A DNA stretch of 64,000 bases from Oscillospiraceae bacterium (GTDB lineage Bacteria > Bacillota > Clostridia > Saccharofermentanales > Saccharofermentanaceae), in assembly GCA_902788505.1 (NCBI GenBank), contig CADAKH010000004.1, positions 1 through 64,000 on the forward strand. The letters are read 5' to 3'. A model generated the notes under the pieces. It saw only the letters and a list, made by a program, of their open reading frames with translations. It had not been told where the DNA came from and made no database searches. A program made the position numbers and the translations under genes. Each line of letters begins with the position of its first letter. Position 1 is the first letter of the stretch. Below, piece by piece: positions 17,788 through 26,740 of the stretch.

Positions 17788-19740
17788 ATGGGACTGATAC
17801 CTGAGAGCGTAATCGATGAAGTGCTTACAAGAGCGGATATTGAATCCGTTGTAGGCCGCTACGTCCTTTTAAAGCGTCAGGGCGGCAATATGTGGGGGCT
17901 TTGTCCTTTTCATTCGGAAAAGACCGCATCTTTCTCCGTTAATCCGTCTAAAGGTATCTATAAGTGCTTTGGTTGTGGCAAGGGCGGCAATGCAATCAGT
18001 TTCATAATGGAGATCGAGCATCTCAATTATCCTGAAGCGATAAGGCATCTTGGCGGTCTTTACGGAGTTGAGATCCCTGAGACCGGTTATTCCGGAGACA
18101 GCATTCAGAAGGAAGAGAAGAACCGTGTTAAGGATATCCTTAAAGAAGCTGCCAAGTTCTATTATAAGTCTTTTAATGATCCTGACATTGGCAGGCCGGC
18201 CAGGGAGTATGCTGTTAAGAGATGTCTTACCAAGCAAACTCTGGATAATTTCGGTATCGGATATTCTCCTATGGCCAGAAGTGCTTTATATGATCTTTTG
18301 AAGAGCAAAGGCTATAAGGACGAAGAACTCTTGAAATCAGGAATATTTGCTGTCTCACCCAAGACCAATAAACCATATGATCTTTTCCGCGGGAGACTGA
18401 TGTTCCCGATATTTGATTCTTTCGGCACTATAATTGCTTTTGGAGGCAGAGCTTTAGGCGATGAGAAGCCGAAATATATCAACTCTCCCGATTCACTTGT
18501 ATATAACAAGCAGAATCATCTATATGCAATGAACTTCGCCAGAAAAGAACAGTCCAAGCAGCTCATTGTTGTAGAGGGATATATGGATGCCATAGCTATG
18601 CATGCCGCAGGATTTAAGAATACGGTTGCTGCTTTGGGCACATCTTTCACTGACAGCCAGCTTAAGCTTTGCGCAAGATATGCCGAGGAAGTTGTCTTTT
18701 TCTTTGATGCTGATAATGCCGGGCAGAAGGCAGCATTAAGAGCCATCAAGATGATGATGGAATACTTAAAAAAGCTTACCGGTATTAACATCCGTATCAG
18801 GATCGCCAAGGTCCCGGACGGTAAAGACCCTGATGAATATATTAAGCAGAATGGTGCAGAGAAATTTAAAGATGTAGTACGCAATGCTCTTTATGTTGAA
18901 GATTATCTTCTCGAAAGGGCAAAGAACGATAACACTGATCCTGAGACCGGTTCTCTTGACCGAGGCAAATATCAGGAGGATATCTGCCAATACGGTTCGT
19001 GGATGAACGATGAGATCAAGATGAGCAGGATGGCAGGTGAAGCGGCGCCTTTGCTTGGTGCTACACAGCAGGCGGTCATGAGCCAGATGCAAAAGTACAG
19101 CAGCATCGAAGATAAGAGACAGGCTCAGGCAAACTCCAGGTCTTTGGAGCGTGAGAGAAAAGAAGACATTGAAAGGCGCAACATCGAAGTCTTTGATGAA
19201 CCTTCGGATCCGATGGTTCCGGAAGAAGTTTCAGCACCGGCATCTGATTTTAAGAAAGTCAACGATTCAGCCACTAATGAAGAGATCGCTCTTTTTGCTT
19301 ATGCCATCTCGCTTGGCAGTGCACTCGCCGATAAAAAGCTTATCAATAAGACTGATATAATCAGGCCTGATGATTTTTCAGGAGATACATTAAGGGAACT
19401 GGTAAAGATATTCCTTAATATTTATGACGGCAGGAATGAGACTCTGTATGCCAGGATGAGTGATTATTTCTCCAGGCTTACTATAAACGGAATGCCTGCA
19501 GAAGATGTTATGCTCAGAGCAGTAGAGTCTGCTGACAAGTGTCCTGATGTCAAAGTTAAGAGTGATATGTATCTGGCTTTTCTCTTTAAAGTCAGGGAAT
19601 CTATCATCAACAGGGAAGAAGAACGATTATTAAACCTTCTTGCTTCTGCTGATGAACAGGAAAAATCAAAGATCAACAGCATGCTCAGCCGGCTTTCAGA
19701 TTACAAACTCAACTTAAGAAAAAGAATAGGAGAGCTCTGA
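17788..19740 (+). CDS. dnaG: DNA primase
   Basis: Makes RNA primers for lagging-strand synthesis. The N-terminal CHC2 zinc ribbon shows CPFHSEKTASFS and CFGCGKGG (residues about 39-70). The central TOPRIM core has VVEGYMDAIAM, AALGTSFT and FFFDADNAG (residues about 260-315) with the metal-binding Glu and Asp residues. The C-terminal 200 residues form the divergent helicase-binding region. At 650 residues it is within the usual range. The stop overlaps the trmK start (TGATG). Many Firmicutes have rpoD at this junction; here it is missing. Confidence 0.96.
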   Translation: MGLIPESVIDEVLTRADIESVVGRYVLLKRQGGNMWGLCPFHSEKTASFSVNPSKGIYKCFGCGKGGNAISFIMEIEHLNYPEAIRHLGGLYGVEIPETGYSGDSIQKEEKNRVKDILKEAAKFYYKSFNDPDIGRPAREYAVKRCLTKQTLDNFGIGYSPMARSALYDLLKSKGYKDEELLKSGIFAVSPKTNKPYDLFRGRLMFPIFDSFGTIIAFGGRALGDEKPKYINSPDSLVYNKQNHLYAMNFARKEQSKQLIVVEGYMDAIAMHAAGFKNTVAALGTSFTDSQLKLCARYAEEVVFFFDADNAGQKAALRAIKMMMEYLKKLTGINIRIRIAKVPDGKDPDEYIKQNGAEKFKDVVRNALYVEDYLLERAKNDNTDPETGSLDRGKYQEDICQYGSWMNDEIKMSRMAGEAAPLLGATQQAVMSQMQKYSSIEDKRQAQANSRSLERERKEDIERRNIEVFDEPSDPMVPEEVSAPASDFKKVNDSATNEEIALFAYAISLGSALADKKLINKTDIIRPDDFSGDTLRELVKIFLNIYDGRNETLYARMSDYFSRLTINGMPAEDVMLRAVESADKCPDVKVKSDMYLAFLFKVRESIINREEERLLNLLASADEQEKSKINSMLSRLSDYKLNLRKRIGEL

Positions 19741-20429
19741 TGCAGAATCTTACAGTAAGACTCGAAATGGTATTAGGGCAAGTCAGAAATGCCGCCAATG
19801 GTACTGTCAGAGTTATTGATGTCGGTTCTGATCACGGTTATCTTGCCGTCAGATGTCTTGAAGAAGGTATTGCGAAATCAGCTGTCTGTACCGAGATACA
19901 CGAAGGCCCCGCCCGAAAATCTGCTGTTGCTCTTAAAGAAGCCGGTTTTGGCGACTGTTCTGAAGTCCGAGTTACAGATGGTCTCAATGGCGTTCCATTA
20001 TCGGATAATGACATTGTGGTTATAGCCGGAATGGGCGGGCTTAATATTATCGATATCATCGGCCGGGCATTGAAGGACAACGGTACAGCTGTAATGGAGA
20101 AAGTTGTATTTGTGCTCCAGCCCCAGAAATCAAATGAAATAGTAAGAAAGTATCTTTGTGATAATGGATTCGTGTTTATAGACGAGAGTGTTTGTTATGA
20201 CAGAGATATATTCTATAATTGCATGAGAGTGGTCTATAAGGGGATCAATAGAGAATTATCTGATCTTGAGGCTTGTTACGGCCCTTTGCTCATCGAAAAG
20301 AATAACGCAGGTGATAAAGATGTTGCTTTGTACTTTGATCATCTCGATGAGATCTTTGAGATCCGTAAGAGAAGTAATCCTGTGGTCAGATCTGCTTTAG
20401 AGGAGAGAAAGAATAATGAACGTAAATGA
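19740..20429 (+). CDS. trmK: tRNA (adenine(22)-N(1))-methyltransferase
   Basis: SAM-dependent class I methyltransferase that modifies A22 of tRNA. The SAM-binding motif I reads VIDVGSDHGYLAV (residues about 25-37) and the catalytic-region motif is IAGMGGLNIIDII (about 98-110), both diagnostic of the TrmK family. The protein is 229 residues. Its ATG overlaps the dnaG stop by one base. The Nif3-family gene starts 14 bases before its end, the pairing seen across Firmicutes. Confidence 0.9.
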   Translation: MQNLTVRLEMVLGQVRNAANGTVRVIDVGSDHGYLAVRCLEEGIAKSAVCTEIHEGPARKSAVALKEAGFGDCSEVRVTDGLNGVPLSDNDIVVIAGMGGLNIIDIIGRALKDNGTAVMEKVVFVLQPQKSNEIVRKYLCDNGFVFIDESVCYDRDIFYNCMRVVYKGINRELSDLEACYGPLLIEKNNAGDKDVALYFDHLDEIFEIRKRSNPVVRSALEERKNNERK

Positions 20430-21183
20430 TATCGATTTGTTTCTTAACGAAGTTTTCCCAAAAGAGAATGCATTAGATTATGACAATGTCGGATTGATTG
20501 CAGGTGATAGGGAAAAGGTTGTATCGGCAATCCTTGTTTCGCTGGATCTTACCGATAAGGCTATAGAAGCAGCGAAAGAGACCGGTGCAAATCTGATAGT
20601 TACCCATCACCCGATTATATTCGGCGGTATCAAGTCCCTGACAATGGATGACTGTATCGGAAAGACACTGATTAAGCTCATTAAGTCAGGAATATCCGTT
20701 ATCAGCTGCCATACCAATCTTGATCTTACCGGAGAGTTTGGTAATCTTGCCATAGCTGACAAATTAGGTGCTGAAGAACCGAAAGCCCTTGAAGGTGCTG
20801 TTTGCGGTATAGTATACGAACTGCCTGAACCGCTGCCTCTTAATGTTTATTGCCGTATGGCAACTGTTAATCTCGGGTCAAGCGGTGTTATTTCGATAAA
20901 TAATCCTGAAAACAAGGTAAGTAAAGTATTTGTTCAGGGCGGAGCTTTTGACGAGGATTCAATTGATGCCGTTATCAGAAGCGGTGTTGATACTGTTCTC
21001 TCAGGCGAGATAAAGCATCATATTTGTGTTGGCCTTGAACAGATGGGGATCAATACTGTAATTATCGGTCATTCGGCTACCGAGCAGGCTTATCTGCCCA
21101 AGATTAAGCAATTGCTCTCTGAAAAGTATCCCGGAATAACAATAACTGTGAATTATAACAATGAAGTATCATCTATACTTTGA
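20416..21183 (+). CDS. Nif3-like dinuclear metal centre protein
   Basis: Member of the Nif3/YqfO/DUF34 family, often annotated as GTP cyclohydrolase 1 type 2 although the biological role is unsettled. The conserved metal ligands are visible in THHPIIF (residues about 61-67), SCHTNLD (about 95-101) and the C-terminal GHSATEQ, where the His and Glu of the usual GHxxTE motif are kept. At 255 residues it is the short form, lacking the central insert of the B. subtilis protein. It overlaps trmK by 14 bases, so the two are probably cotranslated. Confidence 0.88.
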   Translation: MNVNDIDLFLNEVFPKENALDYDNVGLIAGDREKVVSAILVSLDLTDKAIEAAKETGANLIVTHHPIIFGGIKSLTMDDCIGKTLIKLIKSGISVISCHTNLDLTGEFGNLAIADKLGAEEPKALEGAVCGIVYELPEPLPLNVYCRMATVNLGSSGVISINNPENKVSKVFVQGGAFDEDSIDAVIRSGVDTVLSGEIKHHICVGLEQMGINTVIIGHSATEQAYLPKIKQLLSEKYPGITITVNYNNEVSSIL

Positions 21184-21212
21184 TTGATTTTATTATTAAA
21201 ATAACTATGTTT

Positions 21213-21557
21213 TTCGGGCAGGCCGAGACAATCGCGGGCACCTTAGTACGAAAGTGCGGTGCATGAGGAAAGTCCGGGCTCCATAGGACAGGGTGCCGGG
21301 CAGTTCCCGGTGAAGGCAACTTTAAGGAAAGTGCAACAGAAAAGAAAACCGCCCGAAAGGGTAAGGATGAAAAGGCGAGGTAAGAGCTCACCGGCGATGT
21401 GGAGACATATCGGCCTTGTAAACCCCATCCGGAGCAACGTCGTGGTAGGCTATAACCGTGGTCCGCGGGCCTTAGGAGACGGCTTGAACGTTTTAGAGAT
21501 ATTACGTCTAGATAGATGATTGTCATATACAGAACCCGGCTTACCGGTCTGCACGGA
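21213..21557 (+). ncRNA. rnpB: RNase P RNA, class A
   Basis: Catalytic RNA of ribonuclease P, which matures tRNA 5' ends. Visible landmarks: GAGGAAAGTCCGGGCTCC (conserved region I/P4 5' strand, about 21265-21282), GGTAAGAGCTCACCGG, GTAAACCCCATCCGGAGCAA, TAGATAGATGATTGTC, and the ACAGAACCCGGCTTAC 3' element (about 21529-21544). Helix P1 can be drawn between GCAGGCCG (21218-21225) and CGGTCTGC (21545-21552). These are the ancestral A type rather than the Bacillus B type. The exact ends are approximate. Short open frames here on both strands are not genes. Confidence 0.95.
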
Positions 21558-21598
21558 AAACATTAAACGGTTATTAAATTTATTGGAGGATATGAGCA

Positions 21599-22774
21599 AT
21601 GTCAGCAGAATCTTATTTGAGCAGAGGCGTTTCACCTACAAAGGATGACGTAAAGGCAGCTGTTAAGAATCAGTCAAAGGGTGTTTTCCCCGGAGCTTTC
21701 TGCAAACTTATTGAAGATGTTGCAGGCGATTCCGAATATTGTACAGCTATTCACGCTGACGGTGCCGGTACCAAATCCTCTGTTGCTTACCTGATGTATA
21801 AAGAGACGGGCAGTTATGACTGGTTCAAAGGTCTTGCTCAGGATTCTCTTGTTATGAATACAGATGACCTTGCTTGCTGCGGTGTTACTGATAATCTCAT
21901 GTTATCCAATACGATCGGCCGTAACGCTCACAGGGTAGATGGAAAGGCTATCGCAAAGGTTATCGAAGGTTATGACGAGATCATTGCAAAGCTTGCAGCA
22001 CAGGGAATCAATATCACAATGTGCGGCGGCGAGACAGCTGACGTCGGAGATCTTGTTAAGACTCTTATCGTTGACTCAACTCTTGTTGCAAGAGCCAAGA
22101 GATCTGATGTCATCAATGCTGCCAATATCAAGCCCGGTAATGTAATTGTCGGTCTTGCTTCTTTCGGTCAGGCTACATATGAAGACAAGTACAATTCAGG
22201 TATGTCTTCAAACGGACTTACAGCTGCCCGTCATATGCTCCTTAATAAGTATTATTATGAGAACTATAAGGAATCTTTCTCTGAAACCTTGGGTGAGGAT
22301 AAGGCATACTGCGGTAAGTACAGACTTACAGATAATCTTCCCGGAACAGATGTTACGGTAGGTGAGGCGATCCTTGCTCCTACAAGAACATTCCTGCCTG
22401 TAATTTCAAAGGTTCTTACTTCATACAGACAGAATGTATACGGTATCATTCACTGCACAGGCGGCGGACAGGCTAAATGCAGGGATTTCGGAACAGGTGT
22501 CAGATACGTTAAGGATAATCTCTTCGATCTGCCTCCGCTTTTTCAGGCTATCTATGAGTCCGGCGAGATCCCGATGAAGGAACTCTATCAGGTATTCAAC
22601 TGCGGCCACAGAATTGAGTTCTATGTTGACGAGTCAGTCGCTTCCAATATCATTGAGATCGCATCTTCGTTTAATATCGATGCGAAGGTTATAGGACATG
22701 TCGAAATGTCTTCAAACGGTAATACAAATGAAGTCATTATAAAATCTCAGGGACAAGAATATGTCTATAATTAA
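21599..22774 (+). CDS. purM: Phosphoribosylformylglycinamidine cyclo-ligase (AIR synthase), long form
   Basis: PurM-superfamily ATP-dependent enzyme forming aminoimidazole ribotide in purine synthesis. The N-terminal region has HADGAGTKSS (residues about 56-65), MNTDDLACCG, the CGGETADVGDLV segment (about 143-154) and an SNGLTAARH substrate loop. At 391 residues it is longer than the usual PurM of about 345, and its motif set resembles the form I recall from Bacteroidetes more than the Bacillus enzyme. It has a clear GGAGG site and stands alone, without other pur genes nearby. Function is probable; the lineage statement is inference from memory of family patterns. Confidence 0.82.
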   Translation: MSAESYLSRGVSPTKDDVKAAVKNQSKGVFPGAFCKLIEDVAGDSEYCTAIHADGAGTKSSVAYLMYKETGSYDWFKGLAQDSLVMNTDDLACCGVTDNLMLSNTIGRNAHRVDGKAIAKVIEGYDEIIAKLAAQGINITMCGGETADVGDLVKTLIVDSTLVARAKRSDVINAANIKPGNVIVGLASFGQATYEDKYNSGMSSNGLTAARHMLLNKYYYENYKESFSETLGEDKAYCGKYRLTDNLPGTDVTVGEAILAPTRTFLPVISKVLTSYRQNVYGIIHCTGGGQAKCRDFGTGVRYVKDNLFDLPPLFQAIYESGEIPMKELYQVFNCGHRIEFYVDESVASNIIEIASSFNIDAKVIGHVEMSSNGNTNEVIIKSQGQEYVYN

Positions 22775-22778
22775 ATAA

Positions 22779-22815
22779 GAGCAGGACAATACCTGCTCAA
22801 ATCTAAAAAGGCAGG
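22779..22815 (+). promoter_or_regulatory. Possible two-state leader structure before the aquaporin gene
   Basis: GAGCAGG (22779-22785) pairs with CCTGCTC (22792-22798) in a 7-bp hairpin with a 6-base loop. The same CCTGC can instead pair with GCAGG at 22811-22815, which is part of the probable ribosome site of the gene starting at 22823. No T-run follows, so it is not a standard terminator. Function is inferred only. Confidence 0.3.
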
Positions 22816-22822
22816 TGTTGTT

Positions 22823-23530
22823 ATGGACTCAGTCAAAAAGTACGTTGCCGAGTTTATCGGTACATTTACTCTTGTACTTGTTGGATGCGGTACTGCAATG
22901 TTGGTAGGATGTGATGCTGCTAATGGCGGCGGATATGTTCTTACAGCTTTTGCTTTCGGTTTGGTTATTGTCGGTATGGCTTACTGTGTCGGAAATGTTT
23001 CCGGCTGTCATATTAATCCGGCTGTTTCATTAGGTTGTTTGATCTCCGGCAGACTCGGAATCAAGGACTTCATCTTCTATGTTATTTGTCAGTGCCTCGG
23101 TGCTATAAGCGGTGCTGCTTGCCTGAAGATCATATTCAGCATGGGTCAGGTAAAGGATATGACCGGCGGTTTGGGATCAAACGGTCTTGCTGGCGTTAAC
23201 AATAATGCAGTAGCAGGACTTATCGTTGAGATCCTTCTCACATTTATCTTTGTTCTTGTTATTCTTGGCGTTACAGATCCCGCTTATAATCACGGTTCAT
23301 TCGGTGGTGTAGTAATCGGTTTCTCTCTCGTTATGGTTCATATTTTAGGTATTGGTCTTACCGGAACATCAGTTAACCCTGCACGCTCTATCGGTCCTGC
23401 TATCTTTGCAGGCGGTGATGCTCTCGCTTCTCTGTGGGTATTCATCGTAGGACCTTTTGTTGGTGCCGCTCTTGCAGCTTTGATCTATAAGCTTATCGGT
23501 GGCAAAAAGAAAGCAGAAAAACCTTACTGA
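22823..23530 (+). CDS. aqpZ: MIP-family aquaporin (AqpZ-like)
   Basis: Membrane channel for water and possibly small neutral solutes. Six membrane helices can be drawn over 235 residues, with two half-helix NPA motifs: HINPAVSLG (residues about 66-74) and SVNPARSIGPA (about 185-195). Length and the second NPA context match the AqpZ side of the family better than glycerol facilitators, which are longer. Monocistronic: a hairpin precedes it and a terminator follows. Confidence 0.9.
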   Translation: MDSVKKYVAEFIGTFTLVLVGCGTAMLVGCDAANGGGYVLTAFAFGLVIVGMAYCVGNVSGCHINPAVSLGCLISGRLGIKDFIFYVICQCLGAISGAACLKIIFSMGQVKDMTGGLGSNGLAGVNNNAVAGLIVEILLTFIFVLVILGVTDPAYNHGSFGGVVIGFSLVMVHILGIGLTGTSVNPARSIGPAIFAGGDALASLWVFIVGPFVGAALAALIYKLIGGKKKAEKPY

Positions 23531-23555
23531 TTCATTATTAACCCGACCGGGTAGA

Positions 23556-23590
23556 AAGGGGTTGTCTTGAAGAAAGGCAGCCCCTTTTAC
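23556..23590 (+). terminator. Rho-independent terminator after the aquaporin gene
   Basis: AAGGGGTTGTC (23556-23566) pairs over 11 positions (two G-T pairs) with GGCAGCCCCTT (23576-23586), followed by more T. It lies 25 bases past the stop. Confidence 0.8.
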
Positions 23591-23671
23591 TATTTGCAAC
23601 AATATTTACAGCTGAACTGAATTCTAGGTTGTTAAATAATTTTTGAAGGTTTATTTGCTTATGAGAAATAA

Positions 23672-23700
23672 AATGGGATGCCGTTATCTGGCATCCCATT
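23672..23700 (-). terminator. Rho-independent terminator of the glutamine synthetase gene
   Basis: AATGGGATGCC (23672-23682) and GGCATCCCATT (23690-23700) form a perfect 11-bp stem with a 7-base loop. Read on the - strand the hairpin is followed by TTATTTCTC, so it ends the gene at 23724. It could also act on the + strand. Confidence 0.8.
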
Positions 23701-23723
23701 ATTGTTTATCTTTGCAGAATGTT

Positions 23724-25634
23724 TCAGATCTGGTTGTCGCAGTATGTCTTATACTTGTTCTTGAGTTCGTTCATTGCGTTCTTCATTGCTCTCTGATATT
23801 CGGATGTCTTCTCCCAGTCACCGGCTTTAACAGCTGCCTTGATCCTGGTGAAGATTGAAGCCTGAACATCTGTATCCTTTGCAAGAAGGAGCTTAAGATC
23901 TTCAATATCGTTCCAAAGTCTGTCATCGTAGCTTACTGAACCGTCATCGGATCTTGTGATGCTCCTGATAAGAGAAAGGTTAGCAGGAATGATCTTTTCC
24001 ATAAGCTCCATCTCCCAACGAACGAGCATTGCCTGATAGTAAGATGCAAGGAGCTTATCGTCAAATACATTGCCTCTGCAGAGAATCTCTGAATTAGACG
24101 GATCCTTCAATGTCTTGATGGATTCATAAACGGTTGCGGCAGGAGTACCGAAGAGACGGTCTCTTTCATTGGAGTCCATGTCTTCGAAGATATCATCCTC
24201 ACAACGGTATAGTCTGTCTTTTTCAAGATATGCGCTTTCTTCACCGTAAGGCTTTACGAATTCGGCTTCAAGAGCTTTAGAATCCTTACCTGATTCAAGT
24301 GCATAGTTGATACCGTCGAGCATTGCCTGATATACAGAAGCAAGGCAGAGATATGTATTTGTATGCGGGTTCGGAGCACGGAGTTCAAATCTTGTCGCAT
24401 ACTTTGTATCTTCGCTTCTTACAAGTCCCAAAAGGACCGATCTGTTACGTGAAGGAGTATTTACATCCATACCGATTGAAGCAACGCTGTGAGTAGGTGC
24501 TTCGAATCCGGGTGTAAGACGTTCGAATGCATCAGTTGTTGCCGAGACAAACGGGTTGATTATGTTGCTGTAGTGCTTCATGATTCCCATCAAAGAACCC
24601 CAGCCGAATCTGGAAAGGAAATCAACCTTGGTATCTTCAGGCGCGAAGAGATTAATCTTCTTGCCGTCCTTAAGGTAAGCAACAGCATTTACATGTGTGT
24701 GCTCACCTGAACCGGCAACTCCGGGAAGGGGCTTGGCATTAAAGCTTACGTCAAGACCGTGAAGTCTGAAGATCTCTTTGATGATGATTCTTGCAATAAG
24801 TTCATAGTCAGCGCCCTGAAGAGCATCTGAGTATTTCCAGTCAACTTCGAGCTGTTCCATGATGAAGTGGAATTCACCGGAAGAATTGAGAGAGGCTTTA
24901 ACACCACCGACTTCCTTATGTCCCATTTCAGGATTGAAGCCGTAGTTCTCAAGAATCATGATGACCTGTTCCAGAGCAGTTCTTACTACACCCTTGGTGC
25001 GCTTCCAGTATGACTCTTTGAGTTCCTGGGAGATAGAGAGCTGTTCAGTGCTGATGATCTCGTCAGGGGAGTTGACCCAGAATTCGAGCTCGGTTGCAGT
25101 AATGAGTGTTATACGGTCAAGTTCATCAAATGTGAATCCGTAGTCAGCACAAAGTGACGGATCCTTTTCGAAAAGGTCTTTAACAGTCTTTTCGAAGTAT
25201 TTGACGCTGTTGCGCAGAATGGATCTTGAGCAAACTTCATCGTTATTATGCTTTAGGAATGAAGGGATCCTTAATGTACCGATAGGCTTGCCGCTCTCAT
25301 AATCGACATGCTCATAGTTGTAATCTACATACCAGATTACCTTGCTGTCAGGGATAAGGTCGACTTTACCGTCGTTTAATGTTGCAATTCCCGGGAGAAC
25401 AACCGAAGAACCGTCAGTCTGGACAGCTTTTCCGTTGAGATAGTTCTCGATATTGTCAATAAAATCTGATATTGGGATCTTTTCGTCAGTGTCGTTGCCC
25501 ATAAGGTCAACAGCTGCCAGTGATACGAATTTGATCTCAGGGTGTGCGCTCAATACGTTTCTGATGTCCTGAGCTGAATGATTCTCAGCGGGGATAACGT
25601 AGAGCAGATCGGGTTTTACATGGAATTCAATCAT
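23724..25634 (-). CDS. glnA: Glutamine synthetase, extended clostridial form
   Basis: Glutamine synthetase superfamily enzyme (glutamate + ammonia + ATP to glutamine). Catalytic-domain motifs are recognisable: TDGSSVVLPGIATL, ELEFWV, the ATP/ammonia loop GSGEHTHVNA, RNRSVLLGLVR and RFELRAPNPHTNTYL. The start is placed at 25634, where AGAAGG lies upstream; an in-frame Met at 25676 would add 14 residues. At 636 residues it is far longer than GSI-alpha (about 445) and does not look like the 700-residue GSIII. The extra length is mainly a C-terminal helical region of about 160 residues. It is alone on the - strand, bounded by its own terminator. Specific regulation could not be seen. Confidence 0.85.
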   Translation of the reverse strand: MIEFHVKPDLLYVIPAENHSAQDIRNVLSAHPEIKFVSLAAVDLMGNDTDEKIPISDFIDNIENYLNGKAVQTDGSSVVLPGIATLNDGKVDLIPDSKVIWYVDYNYEHVDYESGKPIGTLRIPSFLKHNNDEVCSRSILRNSVKYFEKTVKDLFEKDPSLCADYGFTFDELDRITLITATELEFWVNSPDEIISTEQLSISQELKESYWKRTKGVVRTALEQVIMILENYGFNPEMGHKEVGGVKASLNSSGEFHFIMEQLEVDWKYSDALQGADYELIARIIIKEIFRLHGLDVSFNAKPLPGVAGSGEHTHVNAVAYLKDGKKINLFAPEDTKVDFLSRFGWGSLMGIMKHYSNIINPFVSATTDAFERLTPGFEAPTHSVASIGMDVNTPSRNRSVLLGLVRSEDTKYATRFELRAPNPHTNTYLCLASVYQAMLDGINYALESGKDSKALEAEFVKPYGEESAYLEKDRLYRCEDDIFEDMDSNERDRLFGTPAATVYESIKTLKDPSNSEILCRGNVFDDKLLASYYQAMLVRWEMELMEKIIPANLSLIRSITRSDDGSVSYDDRLWNDIEDLKLLLAKDTDVQASIFTRIKAAVKAGDWEKTSEYQRAMKNAMNELKNKYKTYCDNQI

Positions 25635-25777
25635 TTGTATACGACCTTCTAAAATAAGATAGGGTGATTTTATCACAAGTCATACTATTATGAGTAAATA
25701 ATGTCTTAATTTTTTATCTTTCCTTATTTGGGAATTTTGTCGTAATATATCGATAGTGAATGTGAAGGGGAGTTGTA

Positions 25778-26614
25778 ATGTTTCTTTCTGTAGCGAAAAG
25801 CATTTTCAATATAGATAACGTAGGTAACAGGTGGGGGGTCAGGATCCTTTACATGATCACCGTTATCCTCAACGCTGCAATTCACTTTAATCCATGGGCC
25901 GATACAGATTTTACGCCTCTTCAGAGCTGGGTCCTGGAAGTTTACAGCATGACAGAGGTTGATCCGGATAAAGCCGATATGCTTTTGAATAATATTCCTA
26001 TAAGCACCGGTAACCTTATTTATCTTTTATCTTCGGTAATTGTCGTCATTATCCTTTTAGCCAGTGCATATATATACGCTGCGGTCTTTGTAAGGGAATT
26101 CAGAAAGGAAAAGATAGCTTCTGTTGAGGATCCGGATCCTGAAGTTGTTAACTATGCAGTATCACATATCCCTGATAAGCCGATCAAGATACCTGAACTC
26201 ATCGGAAGAGTTGTACTTCTTCTGCTGATCTCAATAGTTATTGCTATTCCGATCTTATCGGTAACTATGTATTTCCTTTTCCTTGCCCTGATCGGTCTGC
26301 CTTTTGTATTTACGATCCCTGTTGCCTATCTTTCAGGCGATAAGGGGTTGTTTGCATCGATTCCTTATGCCGTAAAGATCTCAAGAAAGTATTATTTCAT
26401 AAATATGAGGAGTATAGCCCTTGTATTCCTTGCTGCTCTGGCTGTTGATTTTGCAGTTCCGCTTCTCGCAAATGTCTCGCTTACAGCGTTCTATATTCTT
26501 GATGCTGCGCTTACCACATGGCTTTGGCTGTCTTTTGCCAGGCTGGCGGCAATTGCCTACTGCACAATGAAAGATTTCCCGATTAAGGGCGGCAACAGAC
26601 CTCTTGCGATCTGA
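25778..26614 (+). CDS. Membrane protein of unknown function
   Basis: Not recognised. The 278-residue protein has an amphipathic N-terminus, one membrane segment at about 16-35, a second at about 80-105, then a cytoplasmic-looking loop rich in Pro/Asp/Glu (105-145) and four hydrophobic segments between 145 and 260. It ends with a short basic tail. Hydrophobic spacing is loosely like the DUF4013/YciC-type glycerophosphoryl-membrane domain families, but no diagnostic motif was found. The start ATG has GGGGAG 7 bases upstream. It stands alone between glnA (divergent) and the malic enzyme gene. Confidence 0.7.
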   Translation: MFLSVAKSIFNIDNVGNRWGVRILYMITVILNAAIHFNPWADTDFTPLQSWVLEVYSMTEVDPDKADMLLNNIPISTGNLIYLLSSVIVVIILLASAYIYAAVFVREFRKEKIASVEDPDPEVVNYAVSHIPDKPIKIPELIGRVVLLLLISIVIAIPILSVTMYFLFLALIGLPFVFTIPVAYLSGDKGLFASIPYAVKISRKYYFINMRSIALVFLAALAVDFAVPLLANVSLTAFYILDAALTTWLWLSFARLAAIAYCTMKDFPIKGGNRPLAI

Positions 26615-26740
26615 GTTTCTGTACAAAACAACAATATTTGGGAAGATTTGATTAAAAAAACTTATATCAGCGTGATTTGTTTTTATCTATATTTATATTA
26701 TTATTAGTCCGTTGATAATATTTTTGGAGGTTCAACTATT

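Noticed and set aside
21173..21526. Open reading frames on both strands over the rnpB region
   Set aside because: They coincide with conserved RNase P RNA elements, have no ribosome sites and no recognisable protein features.
22779..22798. Terminator after purM
   Set aside because: The hairpin is perfect but no T-run follows, so it is listed only as a possible leader structure.
26641..26705. Promoter for malic enzyme (several TTGATT/TTGTTT and TATATT-like boxes)
   Set aside because: The region is very AT-rich and no pair has acceptable spacing, so none was listed.
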